A stretch of DNA of 64,000 nt from Bacteroidales bacterium (GCA_035353855.1 DAOQAK010000008.1:16038-80037); one strand, 5' to 3'. Counted from the first letter of the stretch, positions 1 to 9,532 are shown. Translations and numbers: made by a program. Notes: a model not told the origin generated them from the sequence alone.

Positions 1-2
1 TT

Positions 3-521
3 ATTGTGAATAACCCGCTACAGTATGAAGTTGGCAGGGATATTATTGCATACAATAACAATGACGATTTATCATTTAATGTATTTTATAAAAATGAGAA
101 TTATAAGATCGAAGACTTCAATCCCATTTCTTTTACTGCCGGAAATAATTGTGTAGCTTACGTTGACAATTCAGGAAGATTTAAAATATTTAAAGAAGGA
201 AACATTTCTACAATAAGCGAAATCACTCCCGACTTTTATAAAGTTAAAGACGATATGATTATTTATTCAGAACAGAATTATTTGAAACTATTTTATAAAG
301 ATAAAAATTATTTACTTGAAAAATATATTCCATCTTCATACCTTTATGACCAGGGTTCTGTTGCATACCTTGATAAAATGGGAAATCTGAAATTATTCCG
401 TAATGGAAAAACCGAAACCATTTCTTACGAAACAGTAAAAAATTTTGATTTGAACGGGAACATTTTAAATTTCAAAACAGGCAACGACAATAAAATATTA
501 TTTAATGGCAAGTTCTATTAG
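3..521 (+). CDS. Propeller-like repeat protein, 3' part only
   Basis: The reading frame is open to the left edge, so this is the C-terminal part of a gene that starts outside the window. The visible ~172 residues contain repeated units of roughly 40 residues with the pattern VAYxDxxGxxKxF followed by a charged turn (for example VAYVDNSGRFKIF and VAYLDKMGNLKLF), as expected for beta-propeller or similar beta-repeat blades. No catalytic motif, membrane segment or sorting tail is visible at the C-terminus, which ends NGKFY. I do not recognise the family. It is followed by 230 bp with the promoter of the next operon, so it is not cotranscribed with it. Confidence 0.6.
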   Translation: MVNNPLQYEVGRDIIAYNNNDDLSFNVFYKNENYKIEDFNPISFTAGNNCVAYVDNSGRFKIFKEGNISTISEITPDFYKVKDDMIIYSEQNYLKLFYKDKNYLLEKYIPSSYLYDQGSVAYLDKMGNLKLFRNGKTETISYETVKNFDLNGNILNFKTGNDNKILFNGKFY

Positions 522-664
522 AAAATTATCGTAAATCGGTTTTTATATATTCCATTAATTAAATTTTCTTTTTTTATTTATCATTATTGATCTTTATTTA
601 GCTTAGTAATGATAGGTCTTTTCATAATTCCAGATCTTATTATAAAAAAATAATTTAAAAAAAA

Positions 665-698
665 TTTGACAATTCAAAATAAACTATTGTATATTTGC
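665..698 (+). promoter_or_regulatory. Bacteroidetes-type promoter of the ABC/GntR operon
   Basis: A TTTG (-33-like) box at 665-668 is followed after 21 bp by TATATTTG at 690-697, a match to the TAnnTTTG -7 element of the Bacteroidetes primary sigma factor. The transcript would start near 702, about 50 nt before the ATG at 752. Confidence 0.65.
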
Positions 699-699
699 A

Positions 700-721
700 G
701 TGTAATAGTAAACTAATACAC
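700..721 (+). promoter_or_regulatory. Palindromic operator, probably for the operon's GntR/YtrA regulator
   Basis: A 22-bp near-perfect palindrome has arms GTGTA and TACAC and inner arms TAGT and ACTA (18 of 22 positions symmetric). It lies at the expected transcription start, just downstream of the -7 box, where a bound dimer would block initiation. The operon encodes a YtrA-like GntR repressor, and such regulators usually autorepress through palindromes of this kind. Binding by that protein is inferred. Confidence 0.55.
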
Positions 722-751
722 TAAAACGAATTTAATTTTAAAATCAAAATA

Positions 752-1582
752 ATGATAGAGATAGAAAAACTGAAGTTTGGTTATAAAAAGAATAATATTC
801 TTATGAATGACCTTAATCTAAACCTTCAGGCAGGATATATTCATGGACTGCTTGGGAAGAATGGAGCCGGCAAAACAACATTATTAAAACAAATAGTCGG
901 TCTTGCTTTTCCTAATGAAGGAAGTTGCAAAGTAATGGGATACGAACCCCGGCATCGTAGTCCTGAATTTCTTCAGAAAATTTTTATTGTTCCCGAGGAA
1001 TTTGAAATGCTTCCGGTAAAAATTTCAAAGTATGTTAATCTGCATGCCCCGTTTTATCCTGACTTCAGCGAAGAGCTTTTTAATAAATGTCTTGAAGAAT
1101 TTGAAATGACCTCTGATGAAAAAATTCACAACCTTTCATTCGGACAAAAGAAAAAAGTAATGCTTTCATTTGGTATTGCAACTTGTACAGATATTTTATT
1201 ACTGGATGAACCAACAAATTCATTGGACATTCCTTCGAAAAGAACTTTCAGGAAAATTATTGCATCGGCATTTCGCGAAGACAGGTTGATAATGATTTCA
1301 ACACACCAGGTAAGGGATTTGGATAGTTTAATTGATTCGGTAATTGTTCTTCATGAAGGCAAAATAATTTTTAATCAAAAAATTAATGATGTGTCATCAA
1401 AATTGGATTTTTCAAAATGCGATGAAGAAACCGAAAAGATATTATACAGTGAGGATTTGATGGGTGGCAGGTTTGGAATATTAAAGAATACCGAAAACCA
1501 CGATTCGAAAGTCGATCTTGAATTGTTATTCAATGGTGTAGTAAGTAATCATAACGAAATAAATAATTATTTAAATAATTAA
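752..1582 (+). CDS. ABC transporter ATP-binding protein
   Basis: This 276-residue protein is the nucleotide-binding subunit of an ABC exporter. It has Walker A GKNGAGKTT near residue 36, a Q-loop region, an ABC signature of the form LSFGQKKKV near residue 130, Walker B ILLLDEPT and an H-loop in STHQ. The signature has F in place of the usual G (LSGGQ), as in several YtrB-like ATPases. It starts the operon ABC ATPase - membrane protein (4-bp gap) - GntR regulator - GIN-domain protein, the YtrA/B/C-like arrangement often linked to cell-envelope stress. The substrate cannot be told from sequence. Confidence 0.9.
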   Translation: MIEIEKLKFGYKKNNILMNDLNLNLQAGYIHGLLGKNGAGKTTLLKQIVGLAFPNEGSCKVMGYEPRHRSPEFLQKIFIVPEEFEMLPVKISKYVNLHAPFYPDFSEELFNKCLEEFEMTSDEKIHNLSFGQKKKVMLSFGIATCTDILLLDEPTNSLDIPSKRTFRKIIASAFREDRLIMISTHQVRDLDSLIDSVIVLHEGKIIFNQKINDVSSKLDFSKCDEETEKILYSEDLMGGRFGILKNTENHDSKVDLELLFNGVVSNHNEINNYLNN

Positions 1583-1586
1583 TAAT

Positions 1587-2336
1587 ATGAAAGCAAATAA
1601 TATTTTTAGTTTTAAAAGGGCATTATTACTATTTAAACGTATAATGTTCATTCATAAAAAAAGTTTTATTATAGGTTTAGGTATATACCTCGGAATATCT
1701 TTTCTTTTAACCCTGATGTTTATTAATACTGGATATTTTAATGAATTTTCAATAATGTATTCATCCTATATTTTTATGTTTATATGGGGGTTTAATTTTT
1801 TAAATAATATTAATAAAGAAATTCACAAACCATCGAAAGCCTTTTCATTTCTTACTTTGCCAACAAGCCATTTCGAAAGAACACTGGTTACCTGGCTTGT
1901 TTCTTCGTTATTTTATACCGTTATTTATACAATCATAATATATTACGTTATTGACTTATCGGCGTACTTTACATACCAGTTCTCAAACGCCACAGAATAT
2001 ACTCCTGTTTTTAAGGATGTCCTTAAATTTTCATTGTATTATATGGTTTTTCATACGGCTTATTTTTTTGGAAGTATATTTTTCAAAAGAAATCAATTTA
2101 TAAAAACTTCACTTTGCATTATTATACTTTTTACTATTGTAATTTTTGCAATTATATTATCGGATAAATTAATAATATTTAATATATGGAATGGCGGTAC
2201 GGAGCATTTACCGAATTTCAGAATTATTACTCCGGATATATTCCGTTTTGAATTTATTGATATCATCACCTTTTATTTTTCTCCTGTAGCATTATTAACA
2301 GCAACGTATTTCCGAATTAATGAAAAACAAATTTGA
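1587..2336 (+). CDS. ABC transporter membrane subunit
   Basis: A 249-residue very hydrophobic protein with about six predicted transmembrane stretches (around residues 25-50, 60-75, 100-125, 150-165, 175-195 and 225-245). It lies 4 bp downstream of the ATPase gene and its last 17 bp overlap the regulator ORF, so it is almost certainly the permease partner of that ATPase. I recognise no family signature beyond this context. The likely job is export or membrane remodelling in an ABC-2-like complex. Confidence 0.7.
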   Translation: MKANNIFSFKRALLLFKRIMFIHKKSFIIGLGIYLGISFLLTLMFINTGYFNEFSIMYSSYIFMFIWGFNFLNNINKEIHKPSKAFSFLTLPTSHFERTLVTWLVSSLFYTVIYTIIIYYVIDLSAYFTYQFSNATEYTPVFKDVLKFSLYYMVFHTAYFFGSIFFKRNQFIKTSLCIIILFTIVIFAIILSDKLIIFNIWNGGTEHLPNFRIITPDIFRFEFIDIITFYFSPVALLTATYFRINEKQI

Positions 2337-2688
2337 TATGGAATTTAAAGACAACAAATCGATTTATCTTCAAATAGCTGATTTATTCTGTGAGAATATA
2401 TTAACTAAAAAATGGAAGGAGAATGAGCGAATTCCGTCAGTGAGAGAGATTGCGGTTGCGCTGGAAGTTAACCCGAACACGGCAATGCGTTCGTTCCTGT
2501 TCATGGAAGAAAAAGGTGTTATTTATAATAAACGCGGAATAGGATATTTTGTAAGCGATGAGGGTTATAAAAAAACACTGGTTTTAAGAAAAGAAATATT
2601 CATCAATAATGAATTGCCTGAATTTTTTAAAACACTTAAACTTTTAAAAATGTCAATTAGTGACATTAAAGAATATGAAAAAAAATAA
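2320..2688 (+). CDS. GntR-family transcriptional regulator, YtrA subfamily
   Basis: A 122-residue regulator with a winged helix-turn-helix typical of GntR proteins (IYLQIADLF, then IPSVREIAVALEVNPNTAMRS, then a wing ending KRGIGYFV). It has only a short helical tail of ~45 residues and no ligand-binding domain, which defines the YtrA subfamily. The ORF opens at 2320 inside the permease gene; a second ATG at 2338 gives the start MEFKDNKSIYLQIAD usual for the family and may be the real one. It probably represses its own operon through the palindrome at 700-721. Confidence 0.88.
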   Translation: MKNKFDMEFKDNKSIYLQIADLFCENILTKKWKENERIPSVREIAVALEVNPNTAMRSFLFMEEKGVIYNKRGIGYFVSDEGYKKTLVLRKEIFINNELPEFFKTLKLLKMSISDIKEYEKK

Positions 2689-2717
2689 AATAAATAAAAA
2701 ATTCAATAAATAATAAT

Positions 2718-3431
2718 ATGAAAACAAGCAATAAAATATTAATACTTATAACAGCTGTATTTGTGCTTTCCTATTTTACAAATAATTTATTCATGCTATA
2801 TAGCGTAAAGGCTGAGATTACAAAACCCTATGTTCTAAGCGGGAATAAGATTAAATTTAATAAATTAATTGGCGAATCCGATTGCATAAATCTTGAGGGA
2901 AATTTGAATGTTATTCTTAAAAATGATACAATAAATAAGCTGGAAATTGAAGCGGATAAAAACCAGGTACCATTGTTGGAAATATCAAACTGGGCTAAGA
3001 AATGTTACATTTATACAAATAATGCTAACTATAGGAATAGCAAAGAAAATATTATAAATATCATATTACACCTGAAAAGATTTGATATGATTTGCGGCGC
3101 CGATAATGTAATATTTAAAACAGATTCAATCATTAATTCTGAAGATTTTGATTTAGTCCTTTCGGGAAACTCCAAAGCAGATATCAAATTGAATACAAAA
3201 ACATTTAGTTGTAATTTAGTTTCAAATTCTTCATGTAAAATATCGGGAAAGGCAAGTGATGCACATATTTATTTAATGAAAAACTCATTGCTTTCAGCTA
3301 AAGAATTTTGTATAGGAGATTGTAATATTTATATGATGAAAAATTCAATTGCCGATTTAAATGTTAAAGGTAGGATTTCTCAAACTATCAGTAGTAATAG
3401 TAAATTAAATATTATTGGGGGTACAAAATGA
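2718..3431 (+). CDS. GIN-domain (DUF2807-like) exported protein
   Basis: A 237-residue protein with an N-terminal membrane/signal segment (residues ~5-30) followed by short repeated beta-strand units rich in Asn, Ser and Lys (FDLVLSGNSKADIKL, HIYLMKNSLLSAK, NIYMMKNSIADLN). This resembles the right-handed beta-solenoid GIN or DUF2807 domain common in Bacteroidetes envelope proteins. It follows the regulator gene by 29 bp and is probably cotranscribed with the ABC exporter. Such proteins are often under envelope-stress control; the molecular role is unknown. Confidence 0.6.
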   Translation: MKTSNKILILITAVFVLSYFTNNLFMLYSVKAEITKPYVLSGNKIKFNKLIGESDCINLEGNLNVILKNDTINKLEIEADKNQVPLLEISNWAKKCYIYTNNANYRNSKENIINIILHLKRFDMICGADNVIFKTDSIINSEDFDLVLSGNSKADIKLNTKTFSCNLVSNSSCKISGKASDAHIYLMKNSLLSAKEFCIGDCNIYMMKNSIADLNVKGRISQTISSNSKLNIIGGTK

Positions 3432-3640
3432 TTTGTCCTGAAAAGTTACCAGCTATAAACCCAAAACCACCACTTATTTGCTAAATTCCACCACTTGTCA
3501 GATAGCTCTTGGTAAATCAAATTTTATTTATTAATCTTTGTACATTTTATTACTTAAAATAATAAATCTCAAATAAAATAGTTTTTAATATTGATTATTT
3601 GCATAGAAAGATTTTTATAGTTTGAGATCGTTTTAAAAGT

Positions 3641-3670
3641 TTTGTTACGCATTTGTGTTCTTATATTTAG
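3641..3670 (+). promoter_or_regulatory. Possible promoter of the beta-barrel gene at 3695
   Basis: TTTG at 3641-3644 and TATATTTAG at 3662-3670 approximate the Bacteroidetes -33 and -7 boxes. The spacer is only 17 bp and the last -7 base is A rather than G, so this is a weak call. Confidence 0.3.
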
Positions 3671-3694
3671 CAGGCATATATTTAAATAAAGTTT

Positions 3695-6172
3695 ATGAAA
3701 AAAATTCTTACGGTAACAGCTTTACTGTTATCATTTTTCGCTGTTAAATCACAAGGTATTCTTTCTGCCGGTGATGGAATAATTAAAGGTACTGTTATTG
3801 ATAGTGCGACTTCCAATCCTGTGGCGTATGCTACAATAGGTATATATGCTATGCCTAAAGATACACTTATTTCAGGTACACTTACAGATGAGAAAGGTGC
3901 ATTCCTGAAAGAAGAACTATCGAATGGATTGTATACCATAAAGATCACATGTGTTGGTTATAAAACCATTACTATTGGTGATATTAAAATTGAACCCAAG
4001 CAATTAAAAGCACAATTCGACAATATTAAACTTCCGGCTACTTCGAGCGATTTAAACGAACTTACAGTTATCGGTCAGCGAAAACAATTCGAACAAACAT
4101 TCAATAAAAAAATATTTTTAATGGATGAGAAACGTAGTGCAGATGCTCAGAACGTTCTCGACCAGTTGAAAACATTGCCATCGGTATCCGTTGACCCTGA
4201 CGGGAATGTAAAGTATCGTGGGCAAACCCCCAATATTCTTGTCGATGATCAGCCATATACTTTATTGTATCCAAAACTTGAAATGATTCCTGCCGACAAT
4301 GTTGAGAAGATTGAGTTCATTGAACCTTCTGCCAGGTATCAATCTTCTGTGGGAACAATAAATATTAAATTAAAAAAACCGAAAGAAAATGGATTGAGCG
4401 GTACAATATATTCTGGTTTGGGAACAGTTGATTTTAAAAGCTTAATGAATAATTACAGCGGACTCAGCCTGAATATGAAATATAAAAAATGTATAGTTTT
4501 TGGAAATGCCAGTTACTATTACTATCATGGGTCTCAAACTAATACGCAGCACTCATGGTTAACATACAATGATAAAGTTTATGAAGGTATTTCATCGGGT
4601 GATTATGATTATGGCGGAAGTGGCAAATCAGCATCGGCAGGTATGGTTTATAATTTTACTAAAAAAACAAAACTAACATTTACCTGGACTCCTTCGGCAA
4701 GTGAATCAAATGCAGATAATTCAGAAGAATACAGTGAAACCGTTGATGCATCACAGCGCGAAAAATATTCTACCATAGGCATGGGAGATGACACCAATAA
4801 CGGAAATTCATTCGCACTCGACTTCAATAAAAAATTTGAGAATGAAGAAAAGGAATTATCGCTGAAAGCCAATTATTCAAAGCAAAGCAGGGATGATAAT
4901 AATGTGGATGCAAAAGAATATTCTTATTATTCCTATTTACCAAGTGATAGTATTCCTACAATTGTTAAAGATAATAGCGAAAACAGCGATGAATTTTCAT
5001 TCGAATCATATTTTGCAGTACCTATTGATACAACAGGAAGATGGGAAATCGGGTCGCAATCGGAAATAACCGGTACAAATAATAATAATGAATATTTTTT
5101 AAACAGTTTGAACGTCCCTGATTTTTCTAATAGCAAAGATGAACTTACTATGGAACATTCTATTTATGGGAATATAGGGAAAAAATGGAAAAAGTTTAAA
5201 CTCGACGGAGGTCTGCGTTTTTCACTAGCATACATTGATATGGATTTAATGGTGCATCCCGAAGGTAAAGATAGCGTGATGTATGTAAAAAGAACCTATC
5301 CCTATATTACTCCGAATGCAACCTTAGGATATGAGTTCAAACCTTTTCATGAATTAAAGATCACCTATACTTTAGATCAGCAGATGCCTGAAGAATACCA
5401 GTTAAATCCTTATGTTGATAAATCTAACCCAAGATACTGGTCCAGTGGTAATGCAGACCTGAAGCCATACTTATATCACCGCTTTACTTTTGGTTATTTA
5501 TATGCACCGGAAAAATGGAGTTTTTCACTTGACGGGTTTACCTATTTTTCCAACAACTATGTGGAATGGGTAAATACTCCGCTGAATGATTACACTTCTT
5601 ATTCAAAACCCCAAAACATAGGTAAATCAAGTGGAACAGGTATTACTATTTCTGCTTCGGCAATGCCAAAAGATTGGTTTAATTTTAATTTTTCTTCCGA
5701 TATTTTTAAATCAAGTATCAATGCAACAGAACTTAATAATACTACTTCTGAGATCCAGTTGACCAATGCCGGGTTAAACACTAGCAGCTGGGTTGTGTCG
5801 GGAAATTCCTATATGTCATTTACCATAAAAAAGAAAAACAGTATTTCCGTTTATTTGAATTACCAGGGTAAAGATGCAAGCCTTGGCGGATATACAAAAG
5901 GTCGTTTATGGAATGGAATATATTTTTCACGCCGTTTCTTAGACAATAAATTAAGAATTAGTTTTTCAGTGAATAATGTAATTGATAAATGGTCGAGATG
6001 GACTACTACATCTGATTATTTCGGACGTAAGGAAATTGACGATTACAGAGGCACCTGGAATAAAAGATGCCTCAGGATAAGTATCCGCTATTCATTCAAT
6101 AAAGGCGACAGAGGTTTATCTAACACGCAGAACAGCGATGGTGGTGTTCCATCTACCGGTGGAAAACATTAA
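3695..6172 (+). CDS. Outer-membrane beta-barrel receptor with CarboxypepD_reg domain
   Basis: An 825-residue outer-membrane protein. Residues 1-20 form a signal peptide; residues ~30-115 are a CarboxypepD_reg-like beta-sandwich (IKGTVIDSATSNPVAYATIG); residues ~120-225 look like a TonB plug (LKTLPSVSVDPDGNVKYRGQ, ILVDDQPY). The rest is a barrel of alternating aromatic beta-strands, as in the OMP_b-brl_3 group of TonB-receptor-like proteins. The C-terminus is a short Gly/Ser-rich tail rather than a terminal aromatic residue. It is monocistronic and convergent with the MBOAT gene, 9 bp away. No SusD-like partner is adjacent, so the substrate is not polysaccharide by context; it is otherwise unknown. 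Confidence 0.85.
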   Translation: MKKILTVTALLLSFFAVKSQGILSAGDGIIKGTVIDSATSNPVAYATIGIYAMPKDTLISGTLTDEKGAFLKEELSNGLYTIKITCVGYKTITIGDIKIEPKQLKAQFDNIKLPATSSDLNELTVIGQRKQFEQTFNKKIFLMDEKRSADAQNVLDQLKTLPSVSVDPDGNVKYRGQTPNILVDDQPYTLLYPKLEMIPADNVEKIEFIEPSARYQSSVGTINIKLKKPKENGLSGTIYSGLGTVDFKSLMNNYSGLSLNMKYKKCIVFGNASYYYYHGSQTNTQHSWLTYNDKVYEGISSGDYDYGGSGKSASAGMVYNFTKKTKLTFTWTPSASESNADNSEEYSETVDASQREKYSTIGMGDDTNNGNSFALDFNKKFENEEKELSLKANYSKQSRDDNNVDAKEYSYYSYLPSDSIPTIVKDNSENSDEFSFESYFAVPIDTTGRWEIGSQSEITGTNNNNEYFLNSLNVPDFSNSKDELTMEHSIYGNIGKKWKKFKLDGGLRFSLAYIDMDLMVHPEGKDSVMYVKRTYPYITPNATLGYEFKPFHELKITYTLDQQMPEEYQLNPYVDKSNPRYWSSGNADLKPYLYHRFTFGYLYAPEKWSFSLDGFTYFSNNYVEWVNTPLNDYTSYSKPQNIGKSSGTGITISASAMPKDWFNFNFSSDIFKSSINATELNNTTSEIQLTNAGLNTSSWVVSGNSYMSFTIKKKNSISVYLNYQGKDASLGGYTKGRLWNGIYFSRRFLDNKLRISFSVNNVIDKWSRWTTTSDYFGRKEIDDYRGTWNKRCLRISIRYSFNKGDRGLSNTQNSDGGVPSTGGKH

Positions 6173-6181
6173 TTCCATTTA

Positions 6182-7660
6182 TTAAAACTGCGCGTAAATA
6201 AAAGGCTGCATATTGGCCGATTGCAATTGTATTATAGCCTGAATCACGAGGACGAATAAAATTATTTTTATCCAAAAAGGAGTATTAATAAACTGTTGTG
6301 AAATTTTTCCGAACCACTTTAATGGTATAGCATAAATTGCGAAACTCATCATAAGCAGTATTACATATAAACTTCTTACATTCAGGAAAGGACCAAAATA
6401 CGACCAGTCCATATCGGTAAAGACCCTGCTGAACATGGTAAATGCTGTTTTAAAATCCTGTGACCGGAAAAATATCCACATGAAAACAATAAGATGAAAA
6501 GTAATAATCCAGCTTACAACATCGTAAACTGGTTTCTTTATTTTTTTTCTTAATTTTTTTCTTCTTTTTGATGTAAGCGCATCCCATGTCATTGCAATTC
6601 CCTGTAATCCTCCCCATACAACAAATGTCCATGATGCTCCATGCCATAATCCGCAGATCAGAAATGTAACCATCAGCGAAATAATAATACCGCTTTTACC
6701 CCAGTTACGCAATTTCAATGAGAGCGGGGTAAATAAATAATCTCTTAACCATGAAGATAATGTTAAATGCCAGCGCCTCCAGAAATCAGTTATGTTTAAT
6801 GCATGATAGGGTTTGTTAAAATTATTTTCAATTGGAAAGCCCAGTATTCGTGCTATTCCCATTGCCATATCGGTATACCCTGAAAAATCAAAATAAAGTT
6901 GAATCGCATAACCATAAATAGCAATAAGGTTTTCAAACCCTGAATAACTTTCGGGCATAAAAAAAACCAGGTCGTTGTATTGCCCCAGGTAATCGGCTAT
7001 CACGGCTTTTTTTATCAATCCCTGTAGGATCATGAATAAGCCTATATTGATATCGTAATGTTTTATTAATGTAGCCTTTTTTAATTTCGGGAGGAAATCT
7101 TTTGCACGTGTAATAGGTCCTGCAATCAACATTGGGAAGAATGTCATGTAGAAAACATAGTTGAGGAAATTTTTTTCTGCTTTGATATTTTCTTTATAAA
7201 CATCAATTATGTAGCTTATAGTTCGGAAAGTATAAAATGAAATACCAATGGGAAATATTATCCCTAATGGTTTGAAACTATTTCCAAATAAGGAGTACAG
7301 CCCTTCAATAATAAAGTTCGTGTATTTAAAATAAATAAGCAAACCAAGGCTTGCACCTATTGATATTGTTAAAAATATTTTTTTATGAATTCTTTTTAAT
7401 GATTTTTCAATAGATATGGCAAGTATATAATCAATAGAAGTTGTTAAAAGAAGAATGAACAAAAACCACCCGGAAAGTTTGTAATAAAAAAATAAGCTAA
7501 ATAGAATAACAATTATATTACGTAATGTTTTTTTCTTATAAACAATAGAATAAATGGTAATAAGTAAAGTGAAGAAAAGGAAAAACAGCCCGCTATTGAA
7601 GAGAATAGGGTTGTTTTCATCAAAACAAAAAATCCGGTGCAGGCTGTTTACAAAATTCAT
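6182..7660 (-). CDS. MBOAT-family membrane O-acyltransferase (AlgI/DltB-like)
   Basis: A 492-residue polytopic membrane protein with about 10-12 hydrophobic segments. It carries the AlgI/DltB hallmarks: YFDFSGYTDMAMGIARILGF, then NITDFWRRWHLTLSSWLRDY, then the LWHGASWTFVVWG segment with the invariant active-site His. Members move acyl groups, usually acetyl, across the membrane onto exported polysaccharides or teichoic acids. Upstream on the same strand are an SGNH-domain protein and a secreted esterase, the usual partner types for O-acetylation. The polymer acylated cannot be read from the sequence. Confidence 0.92.
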   Translation of the reverse strand: MNFVNSLHRIFCFDENNPILFNSGLFFLFFTLLITIYSIVYKKKTLRNIIVILFSLFFYYKLSGWFLFILLLTTSIDYILAISIEKSLKRIHKKIFLTISIGASLGLLIYFKYTNFIIEGLYSLFGNSFKPLGIIFPIGISFYTFRTISYIIDVYKENIKAEKNFLNYVFYMTFFPMLIAGPITRAKDFLPKLKKATLIKHYDINIGLFMILQGLIKKAVIADYLGQYNDLVFFMPESYSGFENLIAIYGYAIQLYFDFSGYTDMAMGIARILGFPIENNFNKPYHALNITDFWRRWHLTLSSWLRDYLFTPLSLKLRNWGKSGIIISLMVTFLICGLWHGASWTFVVWGGLQGIAMTWDALTSKRRKKLRKKIKKPVYDVVSWIITFHLIVFMWIFFRSQDFKTAFTMFSRVFTDMDWSYFGPFLNVRSLYVILLMMSFAIYAIPLKWFGKISQQFINTPFWIKIILFVLVIQAIIQLQSANMQPFIYAQF

Positions 7661-7760
7661 TTATTAAAAACCGAAATCGTTTATTATCTTAATATTGTCA
7701 ATCATTTTGTTTCCTATTTATCGGGTATATAGTATAAGAGTATAGAGGTATATGGTTTAT

Positions 7761-7830
7761 TTTTCCTTATTTCCTTATTTCCTTATTCCCTTATACCCTT
7801 ATACCCTTATTCCTTTATTCCTTTATATTC
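7761..7830. repeat. Short pyrimidine-rich tandem repeat
   Basis: About ten imperfect copies of a 7-8 nt unit (CCTTATT, CCCTTATA, CCTTTATT) lie between the MBOAT and SGNH genes, all C/T on the plus strand. It is a simple-sequence tract that could change length by slippage. I see no gene in the 200-bp gap. Confidence 0.7.
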
Positions 7831-7860
7831 ATGTTTTAATTTCATTTTTTCTTTATCCTA

Positions 7861-8709
7861 TTATAATCCTTCAGGTGGATGAGGTCCCAGTACAGTAGTT
7901 GGCGGACGTTTTGACGCTTTTTCTTTTGGAAAATCCATAATTACCGGGTTCATGCATTTATTCATCATGAACGATGCAATGGAATCCATCCATGCTCCTG
8001 CTGATTTTGTTGTTGGATGTGCGCCGTCTTTACACCTGTCGAATGTAAGGTTGAGCGAGGGAAAGTATCGCTGTCGCCCAACATTTTTTAAAATAAGTTT
8101 ATTGATACCGGAATCTTTTTTCCAGTTAGGCGGACCAACCCAAATGTATTTTCTGTCGCCAACTTGTTTTAAAATATTTTTTGCAAACGGTTCTCTGTCT
8201 TTTAAAATATCTTTTATGAAAAGCTCATTTCCGCCTATGACAAGGATGATATACGTAGGGTCGAATTTTTTTATAAAATATGAGATCGTATCGCAGTTGC
8301 CATACCATAAAGTTGAAGAGCTGTACCAGATAACAGAATTCATAGTATGCCCGTTTTCCTTGCAATAGTCATTAAGTCTTAATCCTAATCCTTCAAGCAT
8401 GGAATCGCCTATAAGTAGAAACCGTTGCGCTGAAGAATCAATAGGAGTGGTTTCAACTTTAGCAAAATCGCGGGGATTTACCAGGCAATATGCAAGAAGA
8501 GGTTCAGAAGGAGAGAAAAATTCTTTAATCCCATTTTGTTTTATTTCGAACTTCCCGATTTTAATAGGTTTTTCAGTAAATGAATAGATAGTAAATACAA
8601 ATATTAAAATTATAAGCAGCGAAAAGATTTGTCCGAAAGGTGATCTATTTCTCTTTGAAATTTTTTTCAGAAATATAAATATTTGCTTAGCGTAATTTTT
8701 CAACTTCAT
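7861..8709 (-). CDS. Membrane-anchored SGNH-hydrolase-like protein
   Basis: A 282-residue protein with a single membrane anchor at residues ~27-43 and an SGNH/GDSL domain on the outer side. Block I is GDSMLEG with the nucleophile Ser103, block III is GGNE with Asn161, and block V is DGAHPT with Asp228 and His231, so the catalytic set is complete. Its position between an MBOAT acyltransferase and an esterase suggests it transfers or removes acetyl groups on an extracellular polymer, as AlgX/PatB-type partners do. It starts 5 bp after the upstream esterase gene ends and is probably cotranscribed with it. Confidence 0.82.
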   Translation of the reverse strand: MKLKNYAKQIFIFLKKISKRNRSPFGQIFSLLIILIFVFTIYSFTEKPIKIGKFEIKQNGIKEFFSPSEPLLAYCLVNPRDFAKVETTPIDSSAQRFLLIGDSMLEGLGLRLNDYCKENGHTMNSVIWYSSSTLWYGNCDTISYFIKKFDPTYIILVIGGNELFIKDILKDREPFAKNILKQVGDRKYIWVGPPNWKKDSGINKLILKNVGRQRYFPSLNLTFDRCKDGAHPTTKSAGAWMDSIASFMMNKCMNPVIMDFPKEKASKRPPTTVLGPHPPEGL

Positions 8710-8714
8710 TATTA

Positions 8715-9503
8715 CTAATTATTTTTCCTGCTTTGAGCAAACATCCATTTATACATTTCAGGTTCAGCATATGCATTTACCCAGCAATTATGAGCTATTC
8801 CGGGGTACTCGGTGTATTTTGGATTTCCACCGGCTTTTATTATAGCATTTATCATGTTGCGTGAACGCGAGACCATAACCAGTTTATCCATTTCGCCATG
8901 GAAAGCCCAAACAGGGATATTTTTTACAACAGCTGCTTTTGCTGTATCTGCACCGCCACATACCGGAACTGCTGCGGCAAACTTTTCGGGCCATCGGCAA
9001 ATGGCATCCCATGTGCCAAAACCACCCATCGATAAACCTGTAATATAAATTCTGTTGGTGTCGATATTTAAATTTTTTATTAATGAATCCAAAAGAAGCA
9101 TAGTTCTTTTAAGATATATCGAGGGAGATGAAGGCATGGTATGCGAAGGTAATTTCCAGTCGGTTTCTGTCCAGCGGAATCCTTTTGCGCACTGAGGCGC
9201 TAATAAATAGCAGGGATATTTTTCCCTGTTGCTGTCGGATGCAAATTTTTTCGCTCCATTAGTCAGTTGCATTGTATTATCATTACCGCGTTCCCCTGCA
9301 CCATGAAGAAATATCACCAATGGATATTTCTTTGATGAGTCACATTGTTGCGGGCGCATAAAGCGATATGGCAGCGAATCGTTAGAAAAGGAAACGAAAA
9401 TATGTTTTTCAAATATGCTGTCGTTTTGCCCATACATAAAGGAGAATGAAAAGGCAGCAATTGCCAGTAAAACATGTTTAATATATGAAATCCTATTGAG
9501 CAT
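8715..9503 (-). CDS. Secreted alpha/beta-hydrolase esterase (PHB-depolymerase/esterase-like)
   Basis: A 262-residue secreted hydrolase. With the start at 9503 the protein opens with a signal peptide ending near MYGQ (residue 26). The fold is shown by LVIFLHGAGERG (oxyanion region), GLSMGGFG with the nucleophile Ser158, Asp206 in FHGEMD and His238 in GIAHNC. An upstream in-frame ATG at 9527 would lie within or above the -7 box at 9525-9532, so the start at 9503 is preferred. It heads an operon with the SGNH protein and probably the MBOAT acyltransferase. Likely substrates are carbohydrate or polymer esters. Confidence 0.85.
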   Translation of the reverse strand: MLNRISYIKHVLLAIAAFSFSFMYGQNDSIFEKHIFVSFSNDSLPYRFMRPQQCDSSKKYPLVIFLHGAGERGNDNTMQLTNGAKKFASDSNREKYPCYLLAPQCAKGFRWTETDWKLPSHTMPSSPSIYLKRTMLLLDSLIKNLNIDTNRIYITGLSMGGFGTWDAICRWPEKFAAAVPVCGGADTAKAAVVKNIPVWAFHGEMDKLVMVSRSRNMINAIIKAGGNPKYTEYPGIAHNCWVNAYAEPEMYKWMFAQSRKNN

Positions 9504-9524
9504 CAATTTATTTAAACGTATATG

Positions 9525-9532
9525 CAAAGCTA
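9525..9532 (-). promoter_or_regulatory. -7 box of the esterase/SGNH operon
   Basis: On the minus strand TAGCTTTG matches TAnnTTTG. Transcription would begin near 9520, upstream of the ATG at 9503 and downstream of the alternative ATG at 9527, which decides the start codon. Confidence 0.5.
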
